This document shows positions 1-8,332 of a stretch of 61,668 nucleotides of DNA, one piece after another; position 1 is the first letter of the stretch; each line of letters starts with the position of its first letter. A model generated the notes under the pieces. The model made no database searches. It saw nothing but the letters and a program-made list of their open reading frames with translations, and had not been told where the DNA came from. A program made the translations under genes and the position numbers. This DNA is from Saccharofermentans sp. (lineage in GTDB: Bacteria; Bacillota; Clostridia; Saccharofermentanales; Saccharofermentanaceae): positions 1 to 61,668 of the forward strand of contig JAKSRI010000016.1 of assembly GCA_024403695.1 (NCBI GenBank), in the 5' to 3' direction.

Positions 1-51
1 CTATATTTCTTTGCCTACTAAATTTTTAGTTCTCCCCAAGAAAACGTGAAG

Positions 52-115
52 AGCCAAAAAAAATAAAAAAGTTGCCATTTCAACACGAAAATGGCAACTT
101 CTTTGGCAACTAATA
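52..115. repeat. Four-word nested inverted repeat element 1 (word TTGCCA)
   Basis: The element lies after the stop of the leftward deacetylase gene. On the + strand, AAGTTGCCATTT (69-80) pairs perfectly with AAATGGCAACTT (89-100). Outside this stem, GCCAAA (53-58) pairs with TTTGGC (102-107), and GGCAAC recurs at 105-110. The order of two NCCA words followed by two TGGN words recurs with different words near 5.2 kb and 24.0 kb. The inner stem doubles as a terminator for the leftward gene. Confidence 0.6.
62..100 (-). terminator. Intrinsic terminator of the deacetylase gene
   Basis: Reading leftward after the stop at 124, a perfect 12-bp stem (arms 89-100 and 69-80, 8-base loop) is followed by a T-rich tract (the A run at 57-70 on the + strand). 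This is a standard Rho-independent layout for the helicase-deacetylase transcript. Confidence 0.75.
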
Positions 116-123
116 AGTTCAAA

Positions 124-1596
124 TCACTTTGGCGGACGAATGGCTGTATATACAACTCCGCTCTTAAGGTTCAAATTACGCGCCTCGGCCATCTCGCTAA
201 CTGTAACCAGCTTATATCCGCGGCGTGTAAGCTCAGGAATAACTGTCTCCATAGCTGCAGCAGTTGATGGATACAGGTCGTGACAGAGAATAATGTCACC
301 ATCACGAACGTTGTTAAGAACAGCATTCTTAACCGATGTTGCATTACGATTCTTCCAGTCCTGAGTATCAAGGGACCAGTTAATGGCTGGCATACCAATA
401 TTCGCCAGAACTGTTGCATTATAAGCACCACCGACAGGTCTCATAACAACTGGATTATGGCCTGTAACCTTCTTAATCTCGTTGTTACAGCCTGTAATCT
501 CATTACGAATAGATGCAGCAGACTGAGATGTTAATACAGACTTATGATCGTATGTGTGGTTACCAATCTCACAGCCCAACGACTCAGCACGAGTTACGCA
601 TGACTTATATGAAGGAACACGATTTCCTACAACGAAGAAAGTTGCGTGACCATCTACCTTCTCCAGTGCATTAAGAATTCTATTTGTTACTGGAGAATAT
701 GGACCATCGTCAAATGTGAGAGCAACCATCTTTGTCTTAGGATTAAGCTTGGCAGGAGCTGGTGCAGGACGAAGTGTCATGCCGCATGCCTGAACAATTG
801 CCAGGAACTCACTACTACTAATAAAACCATTAAATACAGTCTGACGACCCTGAGTCTGAGCGATAGAAATCCATGTTTCACGCGCTGCATCAGGACTGCG
901 CTGCAAGATACCAAGATACAAAGTATCGACATAATTCTCATCAGTATAAATACGAGGAGCACATTCAGCTGAATTCAAAAAAGACAAAATAAGATCCTCA
1001 GGATATGTCTGGTGATTATTAAGAAGACCTGTCCACGCGTTAAGACCTGCTGCATCAGGAGCACGACCTAACATATTGTAATAACAAGAAGCAACAAATC
1101 TTGTCACGAGATAATTCTTATCACGATTCTCCACATATGAGATAACGCCTGGAACAATTCCATACTGACTGCAAATATTCTTAAACTCTACAGAACCCGC
1201 AAAGCCATTAAGCACATAATCGTAGGAGACACCATAATCAAGGCACTCCAGCCAACCCTTCATACCAGTTGGATCAGCAGGACGGTCCAGCATAACGCGA
1301 TAGAGAATATCGATTGTCTGGCTATAGGACTTACACTTTGCCTTATACTCATCACTGTCGATGAAGCCCTTTACCATATGTGCCGCATCCAGCTGTCCTG
1401 TCTGCAAAGCCTGTGTCCATGAATTAAGTCCCGCTGGATCAGAAGGTCGACCAAGAATCAAATCATAACTTCTCTCTACAAACGCCTGTATTCTACTAAC
1501 ATCCGCGCGAACGGACGCACCCCCAAAAGCAAATACATTAATGGCGACAACTACAGCGCATACTGTAGCTACTGCCTTCTTAATAAAATTGTTCAT
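124..1596 (-). CDS. Secreted polysaccharide deacetylase with DUF4214 repeats
   Basis: The protein has about 490 residues. An N-terminal signal peptide (about 1-31, charged MNNFIKK then a hydrophobic core) predicts export. Residues about 35-275 hold four DUF4214-like repeats with the pattern LGRxxDxxGLNxW; the fourth is degenerate (LQRSPDAARETW). Residues about 290-470 form a NodB-type deacetylase domain with TFDDGP, the metal-binding stretch NHTYDH, RPVGG and the late LCHD motif. NodB enzymes remove N- or O-acetyl groups from surface or dietary polysaccharides such as peptidoglycan, chitin-like polymers or xylan. The target here is unknown. I chose ATG at 1596 rather than the GTG two codons earlier because GGGGTG sits at proper spacing before it. 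The gene starts 19 bases after the helicase stop, so the two are probably co-transcribed. DUF4214 is often found in surface proteins, where it may aid attachment. Confidence 0.85.
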   Translation of the reverse strand: MNNFIKKAVATVCAVVVAINVFAFGGASVRADVSRIQAFVERSYDLILGRPSDPAGLNSWTQALQTGQLDAAHMVKGFIDSDEYKAKCKSYSQTIDILYRVMLDRPADPTGMKGWLECLDYGVSYDYVLNGFAGSVEFKNICSQYGIVPGVISYVENRDKNYLVTRFVASCYYNMLGRAPDAAGLNAWTGLLNNHQTYPEDLILSFLNSAECAPRIYTDENYVDTLYLGILQRSPDAARETWISIAQTQGRQTVFNGFISSSEFLAIVQACGMTLRPAPAPAKLNPKTKMVALTFDDGPYSPVTNRILNALEKVDGHATFFVVGNRVPSYKSCVTRAESLGCEIGNHTYDHKSVLTSQSAASIRNEITGCNNEIKKVTGHNPVVMRPVGGAYNATVLANIGMPAINWSLDTQDWKNRNATSVKNAVLNNVRDGDIILCHDLYPSTAAAMETVIPELTRRGYKLVTVSEMAEARNLNLKSGVVYTAIRPPK

Positions 1597-1615
1597 ATGC
1601 ACACCCCAAAAATAA

Positions 1616-4342
1616 TTATTCTAATGCTGACTTCACTCTGCGTCTGCTGACACATCTGTCCTGCCTATTAGCATAAGCATTTATTCTGCCCTGCAACAGT
1701 ATCTGACGTCCCTGCGCATTTCTCGTATAAACAAGATCGTATCGTCCTATGTAAGGACGCATACACTCCTCAAATTGTTGCGCTGTTTCCTTATTTCCTG
1801 CAAATACTTCTGGCACGCAGTAATACGCGGCAGCGCCCTTACGCTTTCGTGGATGAACAAGCAGGTATCTCTGGTTATCAACGATACCATAAAACTCTGA
1901 CATACACTTTGCAAACTGCTGCTTATCACGGGATGTTCCACCCATGAGATAAACGGCATGTGTCAGTCCGTCGACGTTCTCAGTCTCCACTTTATAGTTA
2001 ATGCCAGGACTTAACATGTGATTGGCCTGCATAGCCTTTAGCACACCCTTGCCCATGGACTTAAGTCTGTTAAGAGGAGAACCCATAGATATTAGCTTAG
2101 GCACTCTGGTAAGGATCATAACAACACAAACTGCCGCCAGTCCGATAAACAGCGCTGGCAAGATGCCTGTCATAAAATTAGCAAGGACAACGTTAACTAT
2201 GAGAATTATTCCGCAAATAATTGTGTAACGAAGAGCATCAAAGAAGACCGCCGCCGTAACAAGATTAGCGTCAACATCCTCCTCGTCCACTATCTCGATG
2301 TCATTCTTAATAGTGAGGGCCTCGTCCCATCTTTTCTTAAGTTCACTGCGACGTGACGCCTCCTGAAGCATATCCTGATTTGTCTTCTCCACGTTACTCT
2401 TAGTAAATGGATGACGAATACAACTAAGTCGACCTGTACCATTCTCGATAGTGTTATCTGTGTAATGAAGGCCCATGAAGTGCTCCATACGACGCTGCAA
2501 AAGCTCCCAGTCTTCACTGTCGCTGACGTTGGTGTAGCCATCCTTACGCTCCTTGTCGATAATCGCCTGAGGCTTCACGCAGACTAGATGCCAAATGTTA
2601 GAATTTTTATCAGGATTACCACGCATAGTACGGATAGCACGGCCACGCATCTGGTTACTGAGCATGAAAGAACCAACAAAACTAGCCAGAATCAGCGAGT
2701 TAATGCAAGGGGAATCCCATCCCTCACCCAGGAGAGATTTGGTACCAATCATGATGTTAATGTAGCCGCGAGTAAAGAGCTCCGTCACGGCACCAGTCAG
2801 GAAATTGCTTGGACCAACTGCAGCCACCTTCACATACTCTTCCTCACGAAGCATGCCTACGGAACTATAGTTAATGCGAGCGCCATTACCAGGTGCTACC
2901 TCCTCCGCGATTCTAATAAGCTCATCCTTACCTGAAGCAGGAATAATAATTATTGTTCCGCACAACACGCAGAGCTTTGGCTTCTGTGGGAAGTTAGTGG
3001 CGTGCTCGAAATGCTTGCGCACCGCCTCGAAGAAAGGCAACACACCCATGCTGTCCACGCCTGTGTCTTCACCTCCAAGAACACGCTCCTGCTCTCTTCT
3101 TATATAGTCTGTCAAAATGAGCATTCTAAGGTTATCACCAAGAGTCTTATACTCACTGTCTGCGATGTCCAGAATACTATTAATCTTACCCTTGGAACTA
3201 ATGAGCATCTTCTCCACGGAAGTGCTAGATGTAAGGGTTACTCGTCTCTTGTTGATGAGACCACGGCGCTTCATGTCATCCGCCATGTGCTCCTGATATC
3301 CTACTGGTGCAGCAAAATCATCCACCCCATCAAAAAGGAATTTCTGAAGAATAATCTCCATCCACTTCTCAGACATTGAAGGGAATTTCTTAACACCCAT
3401 TACTTCTTTAAGATGGTTAGGAATAGGCAGCTTTTTCTCATTCATATAAATGATGAGGGCTGACAAATAAGAAGGATCATCAAGGATCTCATCCACAGTC
3501 ATCTCACCTGTAAAAATCTTATGTCCTCTTATAGCAGACTCCAAAGTCGTATCGGACATATAAACTTCGAGAGCCTTAGAACTCTTCTCCTCATAGTCCT
3601 TAAGAATGGCCATCTCTTCTTTGGTAGGATAGTTAAAATAAACGAAATCCTGATGAGGACAGAGTGAACCCTCTTTAACAAGCTCAGGAACTGTAATCTC
3701 CTCATCAATATCGCCACACATATCCATGTAACGCTTCCAGCCAGCAGGAGTGGAATCATATGGTGGTGTCGCTGTAAGTGAGATTATTGTCTGATCACCA
3801 ATCTGGCTACGGTAGTCCTCCAGAGCCTTCCACCATTCAGATCTTAGATGGTGACACTCATCAAGACACATCACTTTTGCCCCTGCAGCGCGCATAGTAG
3901 CTACAAGATTAAATCCAGCGAAATCAACGCTCTCCTTATTAGCATCTATAGTATCATCAGAAGCATCTTCCTCATCTTCCTCTAACACACCGCTATAACG
4001 AGTCATGGCACTATGGAGAGCCTGATATGTGGCAATTGTTATCGGCGCTGGATTACGTAGATTCTGAGAAATCCACTTGTCAGGATCCTCACCTTCTTTA
4101 AGAAATGCAGATACGATTCTGTCCTTCCACTGTTCTCTGATAGTTACAGATGGGGCCAAAATAAGAACTGGCTCACCAATTCTTCCTATCAATTCAATGC
4201 CCAGAGTAGTTTTTCCTGAACCTGGAGCAGCAACAATATGAATTTTTCCATCCTGCAGGTAATTATCCGCATTCTTAAGAACTCGTGCCTGATAAGTTCT
4301 CCATGTACCGCCAAATTGCAGCATTCCAGATAATATACCCAT
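1616..4342 (-). CDS. Superfamily 2 helicase with two predicted membrane segments
   Basis: The protein has 908 residues. The N-terminal half is a DEAD/DEAH-type ATPase: Walker A APGSGKTT near residue 42, the Walker B variant DECHH near 160, and SLTATPP (motif III) near 190. The second RecA lobe carries GTKSLLGEGWDSP and QMRGRAIRT (motifs V and VI) near 545-570. An acidic stretch (EEDEEDASDD) is inserted in lobe 1. Unusually, residues about 705-755 are strongly hydrophobic and look like two membrane-spanning helices. A C-terminal domain of about 150 residues that I do not recognise follows. GGAG lies 8 bases before the ATG. It is the first gene of a leftward pair with the secreted deacetylase. 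The lobes resemble restriction or DNA-repair type SF2 enzymes, but no nuclease or methylase lies nearby. The biological role is unknown; a membrane-tethered nucleic-acid translocase is an inference. Confidence 0.8.
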   Translation of the reverse strand: MGILSGMLQFGGTWRTYQARVLKNADNYLQDGKIHIVAAPGSGKTTLGIELIGRIGEPVLILAPSVTIREQWKDRIVSAFLKEGEDPDKWISQNLRNPAPITIATYQALHSAMTRYSGVLEEDEEDASDDTIDANKESVDFAGFNLVATMRAAGAKVMCLDECHHLRSEWWKALEDYRSQIGDQTIISLTATPPYDSTPAGWKRYMDMCGDIDEEITVPELVKEGSLCPHQDFVYFNYPTKEEMAILKDYEEKSSKALEVYMSDTTLESAIRGHKIFTGEMTVDEILDDPSYLSALIIYMNEKKLPIPNHLKEVMGVKKFPSMSEKWMEIILQKFLFDGVDDFAAPVGYQEHMADDMKRRGLINKRRVTLTSSTSVEKMLISSKGKINSILDIADSEYKTLGDNLRMLILTDYIRREQERVLGGEDTGVDSMGVLPFFEAVRKHFEHATNFPQKPKLCVLCGTIIIIPASGKDELIRIAEEVAPGNGARINYSSVGMLREEEYVKVAAVGPSNFLTGAVTELFTRGYINIMIGTKSLLGEGWDSPCINSLILASFVGSFMLSNQMRGRAIRTMRGNPDKNSNIWHLVCVKPQAIIDKERKDGYTNVSDSEDWELLQRRMEHFMGLHYTDNTIENGTGRLSCIRHPFTKSNVEKTNQDMLQEASRRSELKKRWDEALTIKNDIEIVDEEDVDANLVTAAVFFDALRYTIICGIILIVNVVLANFMTGILPALFIGLAAVCVVMILTRVPKLISMGSPLNRLKSMGKGVLKAMQANHMLSPGINYKVETENVDGLTHAVYLMGGTSRDKQQFAKCMSEFYGIVDNQRYLLVHPRKRKGAAAYYCVPEVFAGNKETAQQFEECMRPYIGRYDLVYTRNAQGRQILLQGRINAYANRQDRCVSRRRVKSALE

Positions 4343-4507
4343 ACTTTTGCTCCAGTCATTATTTCTAGTAATAATTTTATCACTATGAGCTGTATTTTGG
4401 GGGATTTACGTGAATTCACAGCTTTTTTCACTAATTAAGAGTTTTTATACCACTTCATGAACGCTATTATAGTTACCGTGTTACACATTTCTTTTGGGAG
4501 GTTTATT

Positions 4508-5143
4508 ATGAAGAAAAAAATTGTATCACTTTTCCTTGCATCCATGATGCTTATGTCCATGGCTGCATGTTCTAAGGACAATACAGATGAGACAAAGAAA
4601 ACTAAGTCTAAGGAGACAACAGTTGAGACTACTGAAGAGACAATAGCTGAGACAGAGGCTCCAGAGATTGACGCTCCTGACTTTAGAGATGGATATATCG
4701 TTGATTATCCTTTCGCCAATGGTTCCGTAATGGCTACTCAGGTTAACAATGGTTCCGCTACATTTGAGAATGCTGACGGACTCTTCGTAGCACATATCGA
4801 GGATGGCGGTTCTGATATTAAAGATATTTACTCTTACTACGGTAAGTTCGACATCGTTAAGGATGTTAACTACACACTTTCCTTCAAGGTAAGTACTGAT
4901 ATTGATTCTCAGATTAAGATTGTGGTTCTCGGCGAAGATGGATACACATTCTGTGAGTCAGCTACACTTCCTCTTTATGCTGGCGGTGAGGCTAGTTATT
5001 CATTTGGTTTCAGCTACTTTGATGATCTTCCAAATGCAACACTTTACATCTACTATGGTAACGATCCAGATAATGAGCCTGCTGGTGCTCATAACATTTC
5101 TTTCTCAGAGCTTTATCTCTTCGAGACTCCAGAGGAAGGCTAA
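4508..5143 (+). CDS. Lipoprotein with a carbohydrate-binding-like beta domain
   Basis: GGGAGG at 4496-4501 fixes the start at ATG 4508, giving about 211 residues. The signal peptide ends in a lipobox (SMAAC, Cys21), so the protein should be lipid-anchored outside the membrane. A Thr/Glu-rich linker (about 25-55) precedes a domain of about 155 residues. That domain has the look of a galactose-binding-like or CBM4/9-type jelly roll: alternating strands, YTLSFKVSTD, and a final ISFSELYLFE strand. No catalytic motif is visible. It may bind sugars at the cell surface, but the match is by overall character only. The gene is divergent from the helicase operon and stands alone, ending in a clear terminator. 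Confidence 0.6.
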   Translation: MKKKIVSLFLASMMLMSMAACSKDNTDETKKTKSKETTVETTEETIAETEAPEIDAPDFRDGYIVDYPFANGSVMATQVNNGSATFENADGLFVAHIEDGGSDIKDIYSYYGKFDIVKDVNYTLSFKVSTDIDSQIKIVVLGEDGYTFCESATLPLYAGGEASYSFGFSYFDDLPNATLYIYYGNDPDNEPAGAHNISFSELYLFETPEEG

Positions 5144-5173
5144 TTATTTCGCTTCTCATAAAATTTTATATAT

Positions 5174-5212
5174 AAATGCCGTCTCACTTTGTGTTGTGGG
5201 GCGGCATTTTTA
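5174..5212 (+). terminator. Intrinsic terminator of the lipoprotein gene
   Basis: AAATGCCG (5174-5181) and CGGCATTT (5202-5209) form an 8-bp stem that runs into a T-rich stretch, 30 bases after the stop at 5143. Confidence 0.8.
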
Positions 5213-5226
5213 TTTGGGTTTGTTTG

Positions 5227-5359
5227 CAGTACCATTGTGAGTGCCAAAATCAATGAATAATGGTACTCATATTGCCATTTTAGGTACTCGAAGCAACAGT
5301 ACCAAACTGAGTACCAAATTCGACTCAAAATGGTACTAATATAGCGATTTTTGGTACTC
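5227..5359. repeat. Four-word element 2: two tandem 63-base units (word GTACCA)
   Basis: Two units, 5227-5289 and 5297-5359, are each 63 bases and align without gaps at 49 of 63 positions by my count. Differences concentrate in the middle, between the words. Each unit contains CAGTACCA, GAGTRCCA, TGGTACT and GGTACTC in the same places, giving two complementary word pairs. They lie between convergent genes, after the lipoprotein terminator. No reading frame of note crosses them. The layout matches elements at 52-115 and 23984-24115 although the word differs. Confidence 0.75.
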
Positions 5360-5391
5360 AGCCTTCCGCCCCAAAATCAACACTCGAAGAG

Positions 5392-5421
5392 AGAGCAGCC
5401 TCAATAATTTGAGACTGCTCT
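5392..5421. terminator. Hairpin between convergent genes, possible terminator
   Basis: Arms 5392-5404 and 5409-5421 (AGAGCAG..CTCAA and its complement) pair with one C/A mismatch around a 4-base loop. The + strand side is followed by TTTCTTC, so it could be a weak backup terminator for rightward transcripts. The rest of this 336-base gap holds a short repeat, ACCTTTTA (5433-5440) with TAAAAGGT (5454-5461), just before the stop of the leftward gene. Confidence 0.4.
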
Positions 5422-5479
5422 TTCTTCGGGGGACCTTTTAACGTGGGAGAAAATAAAAGGTGTATATAGCGTTACACAA

Positions 5480-6028
5480 TTACGCTCTTGCTAAATAAAC
5501 TCTATCCATCTGAACATTAGTATTTGCCTGGATAGGTGTTGTCTTAGGAGTAGCCACATCGTGCTTATACTCCACATCCTTAAGTGCTTCAGTGTAGAGG
5601 TCGATTTCCTCGAGAGCCTCTTCATCTGAATCAAAGAAACTTACAAACAAATCGCCTGTAGCGAGGAAATAATCGATAATCGCATTATCTCCTTCTGGAT
5701 ATGTATAATCCCAACCATCATCATTCCATGTAATGAACTGATTGTTATATCTGCGGCCATATCGCTGATAATCCCAGTTAAGCATAATCTCTTTCTTATA
5801 TCCTGGTCTGTAAGAAAGTTCTGCTGTCTTACCATTGGAGAACTGAACCTTGATCTTAGGTGATGATAAGAACTGTGCTCTTGTAACTGAAAGCACTTTT
5901 ACAATGCATACATCTTCAGAGTGTGTGAACTCGAGATTGTTAATATTGAACTTATGAAAAATTGAAATATACTTTCCAACGCAGTCTGCAAGTCTTGCTG
6001 CTGCTACTTCCTGACGATCAACGATCAT
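5480..6028 (-). CDS. Hypothetical protein, 182 residues
   Basis: I do not recognise this protein. The start at ATG 6028 is set by GAAGGAGG four bases upstream; an upstream in-frame extension to 6097 lacks such a site. It has no signal peptide or membrane segment and is probably cytoplasmic. The N-terminal part (VDRQEVAAARLADCVGKY) looks helical. The middle has alternating strands including SPKIKVQFSNGKTAELSYR, and the acidic C-terminal part (SDEEALEEIDLYTEAL) is helical. The gene stands alone, convergent with the lipoprotein gene and divergent from the anion transporter gene. Confidence 0.6.
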   Translation of the reverse strand: MIVDRQEVAAARLADCVGKYISIFHKFNINNLEFTHSEDVCIVKVLSVTRAQFLSSPKIKVQFSNGKTAELSYRPGYKKEIMLNWDYQRYGRRYNNQFITWNDDGWDYTYPEGDNAIIDYFLATGDLFVSFFDSDEEALEEIDLYTEALKDVEYKHDVATPKTTPIQANTNVQMDRVYLARA

Positions 6029-6286
6029 GTGGCCTCCTTCTTTCTTCGAACTATTTTGATATGTTGTGGGCAAACTTTGATGATGACATTCTACCACGAT
6101 TATGACAGAAATGTGAACAAATATGTACGAATTACGAATATATTTGACAAAAATGCGGTATTTTTGTTATTCAGATATGAAAATAACACCAAATGAAAAT
6201 CATTTCTCGTGCAAATATGGCTATTTGTAGCCAAACGACGCCATAATCAAGTAAAATAAGAGCAAGATTTGCTTTAGAAAGGTTAA

Positions 6287-8332
6287 GTGGCTAACTTGCA
6301 TATACGACTGGCACCGACACTTAGGAAATACAAACTAAAGTATCTTCTGCCTGATTTGCTGGCAGGATTGATTATTATGGCTGTGTCCATTCCTATCTCC
6401 ATGGGTTATGCCCAGATAGCCGGTCTACCACCTGTGTACGGTCTATACGGATCTGTCTTCCCAATTCTCATCTTTTCACTTATATCCACATCTAGACAAT
6501 TCATATTCGGAGTCGATGCTGCACCAGCTGCACTTATCGGTGCCGCCATCCTTGATATGGGAATCGTTCACGGCTCAGAAGATGCTATAAGAGTAGTACC
6601 TATGCTCACATTCTTTGTGGCGGCATGGTTATTAATCTTCTATATATTAAAAGCCGGCAAATTTGTTAACTTCATATCCTCACCTGTTATGGGAGGATTT
6701 ATTACAGGTATCTGCTGCACAATCATTCTCATGCAGGTTCCAAAACTTATGGGCGGAACATCAGGCACAGGAGAATTTCTGGAACTGGCCCGTCACATTT
6801 TCATCACAACAAAAACCATTAGCTGGTACTCACTACTTCTTGGCGCACTGGCACTAGCAATCCTTCTCATAAGTAAGAAATTCATCCCAAAGTTTCCTAT
6901 GGCTGTAATCCTCATGGCAGGCAGTATTGTACTTACAAAAAATATCTCCATGGAAAAATATGGCATCAAAACATTAAGCGCAGTTGATGCCGGCCTCCCT
7001 TCATGGAAGGTTCCTAACTTCACTGACCTGGTTCCTATCTATGGCAAAAACGGTGAGATTATTCCGACAAGCATTGATCTTTCAGAAGTAATTATTATCA
7101 GCCTTTCCGTGGCCGTGGTAATTATGGCAGAGACCTTGCTGGCAGAGCACAATTTCGCCGGCAAGAATAACTACAGGATTGACGATAACCAGGAGTTACT
7201 CGCTTTCGCCCTCGGTAACATGGCGGGAGCGTTTACAGGTTGCTGCCCGATTAACGGTTCCGTGTCCAGAACTGCCATGTCTGAGCAGTATCAGGGCAAG
7301 ACTCAGCTGACTGGCCTTATAGCAGGTGCATCCATGATCGCAGTTCTGCTTTACGCCACAGATTTTATTCAGTATCTACCAGTGCCGGTCCTCACTGCCA
7401 TTGTAATTTCTGCCCTTATGGGAGCTACAGAATTTCATCTGGCGAAGAGACTTTGGAAGGTCAGCCGCGCAGAGTTCTTCATCTTCATGGGCGCTTTCTT
7501 CGGCGTACTTATGCTGGGTACAATCAACGGCGTTCTTATCGGCGTACTCCTCTCATTCATCGAGATGATTATCCGTTCTTCCAACCCTGCCAGATGCTTC
7601 TTGGGAATCCAGCCTGGCCACAGACATTTCCATGATACAAAGCACGACCACATCGTTCCTATTAAAAATGTAATTATTTATAGATTCAGCAGTAGTCTTT
7701 TCTTCGCCAACTGCGATATTTTCCAGAGCGATGTTGACGGCGCGGTTACACCTGACACACGCGGAATTATTATCGACGCACGTGGTGTCGGTTCCATCGA
7801 CATAACTGCCGCTGACAGAATAAAATCCATGTACGAGAACTATAAGAAACAGGGCATCCGATTCTATCTCACAGAGCACGATGCGGACCTTAACAACCAG
7901 CTTCGTAATCTGGACCTGGGCTACATGGTAGAAGAAGGCGCTGTGCGACGCACAATCCACATCGCTCTTAAGGACATGGGAATTAACAGGCCATACCCTC
8001 TCGAAGGCGTCGAGAATAACGTAGAGCTTTCTGCGCACCGTAAGCGTGCCGACAATAAGATGCAGGAATTCCACTGGGCCTTTGGCAACATGGCTGAGGA
8101 TGTCATCGAGAAACAAATAGAGAGAGCCATCAAGAAGGTAAAGGAAACCGGCGACATCAACGAGGCCTTCACCAGCAACTGGCACTACATGAACGAAATG
8201 GACGAGGACGAGTGGATCGAGCACCTGGAGGAACACCTCAAGGAGCTGGTGGATGTGTCAGGCATGGACGAAATCACCCTCACCACTACGCTTGCCAAGC
8301 ATCGTCACAAGTTAATCGATAACCTCCAGTAA
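6287..8332 (+). CDS. SulP-family anion permease with STAS domain
   Basis: The protein has 681 residues and starts with GTG at 6287, with AGAAAGG just upstream. Residues about 20-430 form the SulP membrane core with many hydrophobic helices; the typical early PVYGLYGSVFP segment is visible. A cytoplasmic STAS domain follows at about 450-560 (IIIDARGVGSIDITAAD). SulP proteins move sulfate, bicarbonate, dicarboxylates or similar anions, usually as symporters or exchangers. The substrate cannot be read from sequence. An extra charged C-terminal tail of about 120 residues follows the STAS domain; it is rich in Glu, Asp and His and helical in character. The gene stands alone. Its 3' end overlaps the convergent glgB gene by 21 bases. 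Confidence 0.9.
   Translation: MANLHIRLAPTLRKYKLKYLLPDLLAGLIIMAVSIPISMGYAQIAGLPPVYGLYGSVFPILIFSLISTSRQFIFGVDAAPAALIGAAILDMGIVHGSEDAIRVVPMLTFFVAAWLLIFYILKAGKFVNFISSPVMGGFITGICCTIILMQVPKLMGGTSGTGEFLELARHIFITTKTISWYSLLLGALALAILLISKKFIPKFPMAVILMAGSIVLTKNISMEKYGIKTLSAVDAGLPSWKVPNFTDLVPIYGKNGEIIPTSIDLSEVIIISLSVAVVIMAETLLAEHNFAGKNNYRIDDNQELLAFALGNMAGAFTGCCPINGSVSRTAMSEQYQGKTQLTGLIAGASMIAVLLYATDFIQYLPVPVLTAIVISALMGATEFHLAKRLWKVSRAEFFIFMGAFFGVLMLGTINGVLIGVLLSFIEMIIRSSNPARCFLGIQPGHRHFHDTKHDHIVPIKNVIIYRFSSSLFFANCDIFQSDVDGAVTPDTRGIIIDARGVGSIDITAADRIKSMYENYKKQGIRFYLTEHDADLNNQLRNLDLGYMVEEGAVRRTIHIALKDMGINRPYPLEGVENNVELSAHRKRADNKMQEFHWAFGNMAEDVIEKQIERAIKKVKETGDINEAFTSNWHYMNEMDEDEWIEHLEEHLKELVDVSGMDEITLTTTLAKHRHKLIDNLQ

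Noticed and set aside
1616..4342. A type I or III restriction subunit
   Set aside because: The helicase lobes are similar in type, but no methylase, specificity or nuclease domain or gene is present, and membrane helices are not part of those enzymes.
5227..5359. CRISPR array
   Set aside because: Only two units are present, the sequence between them is seven bases rather than a spacer, and the word structure is internal to each unit. No cas gene is in the window.
6155..6286. A riboswitch upstream of the SulP gene
   Set aside because: Only small unrelated hairpins (such as GGCTATTTGTAGCC) are visible and no known riboswitch core is recognisable.
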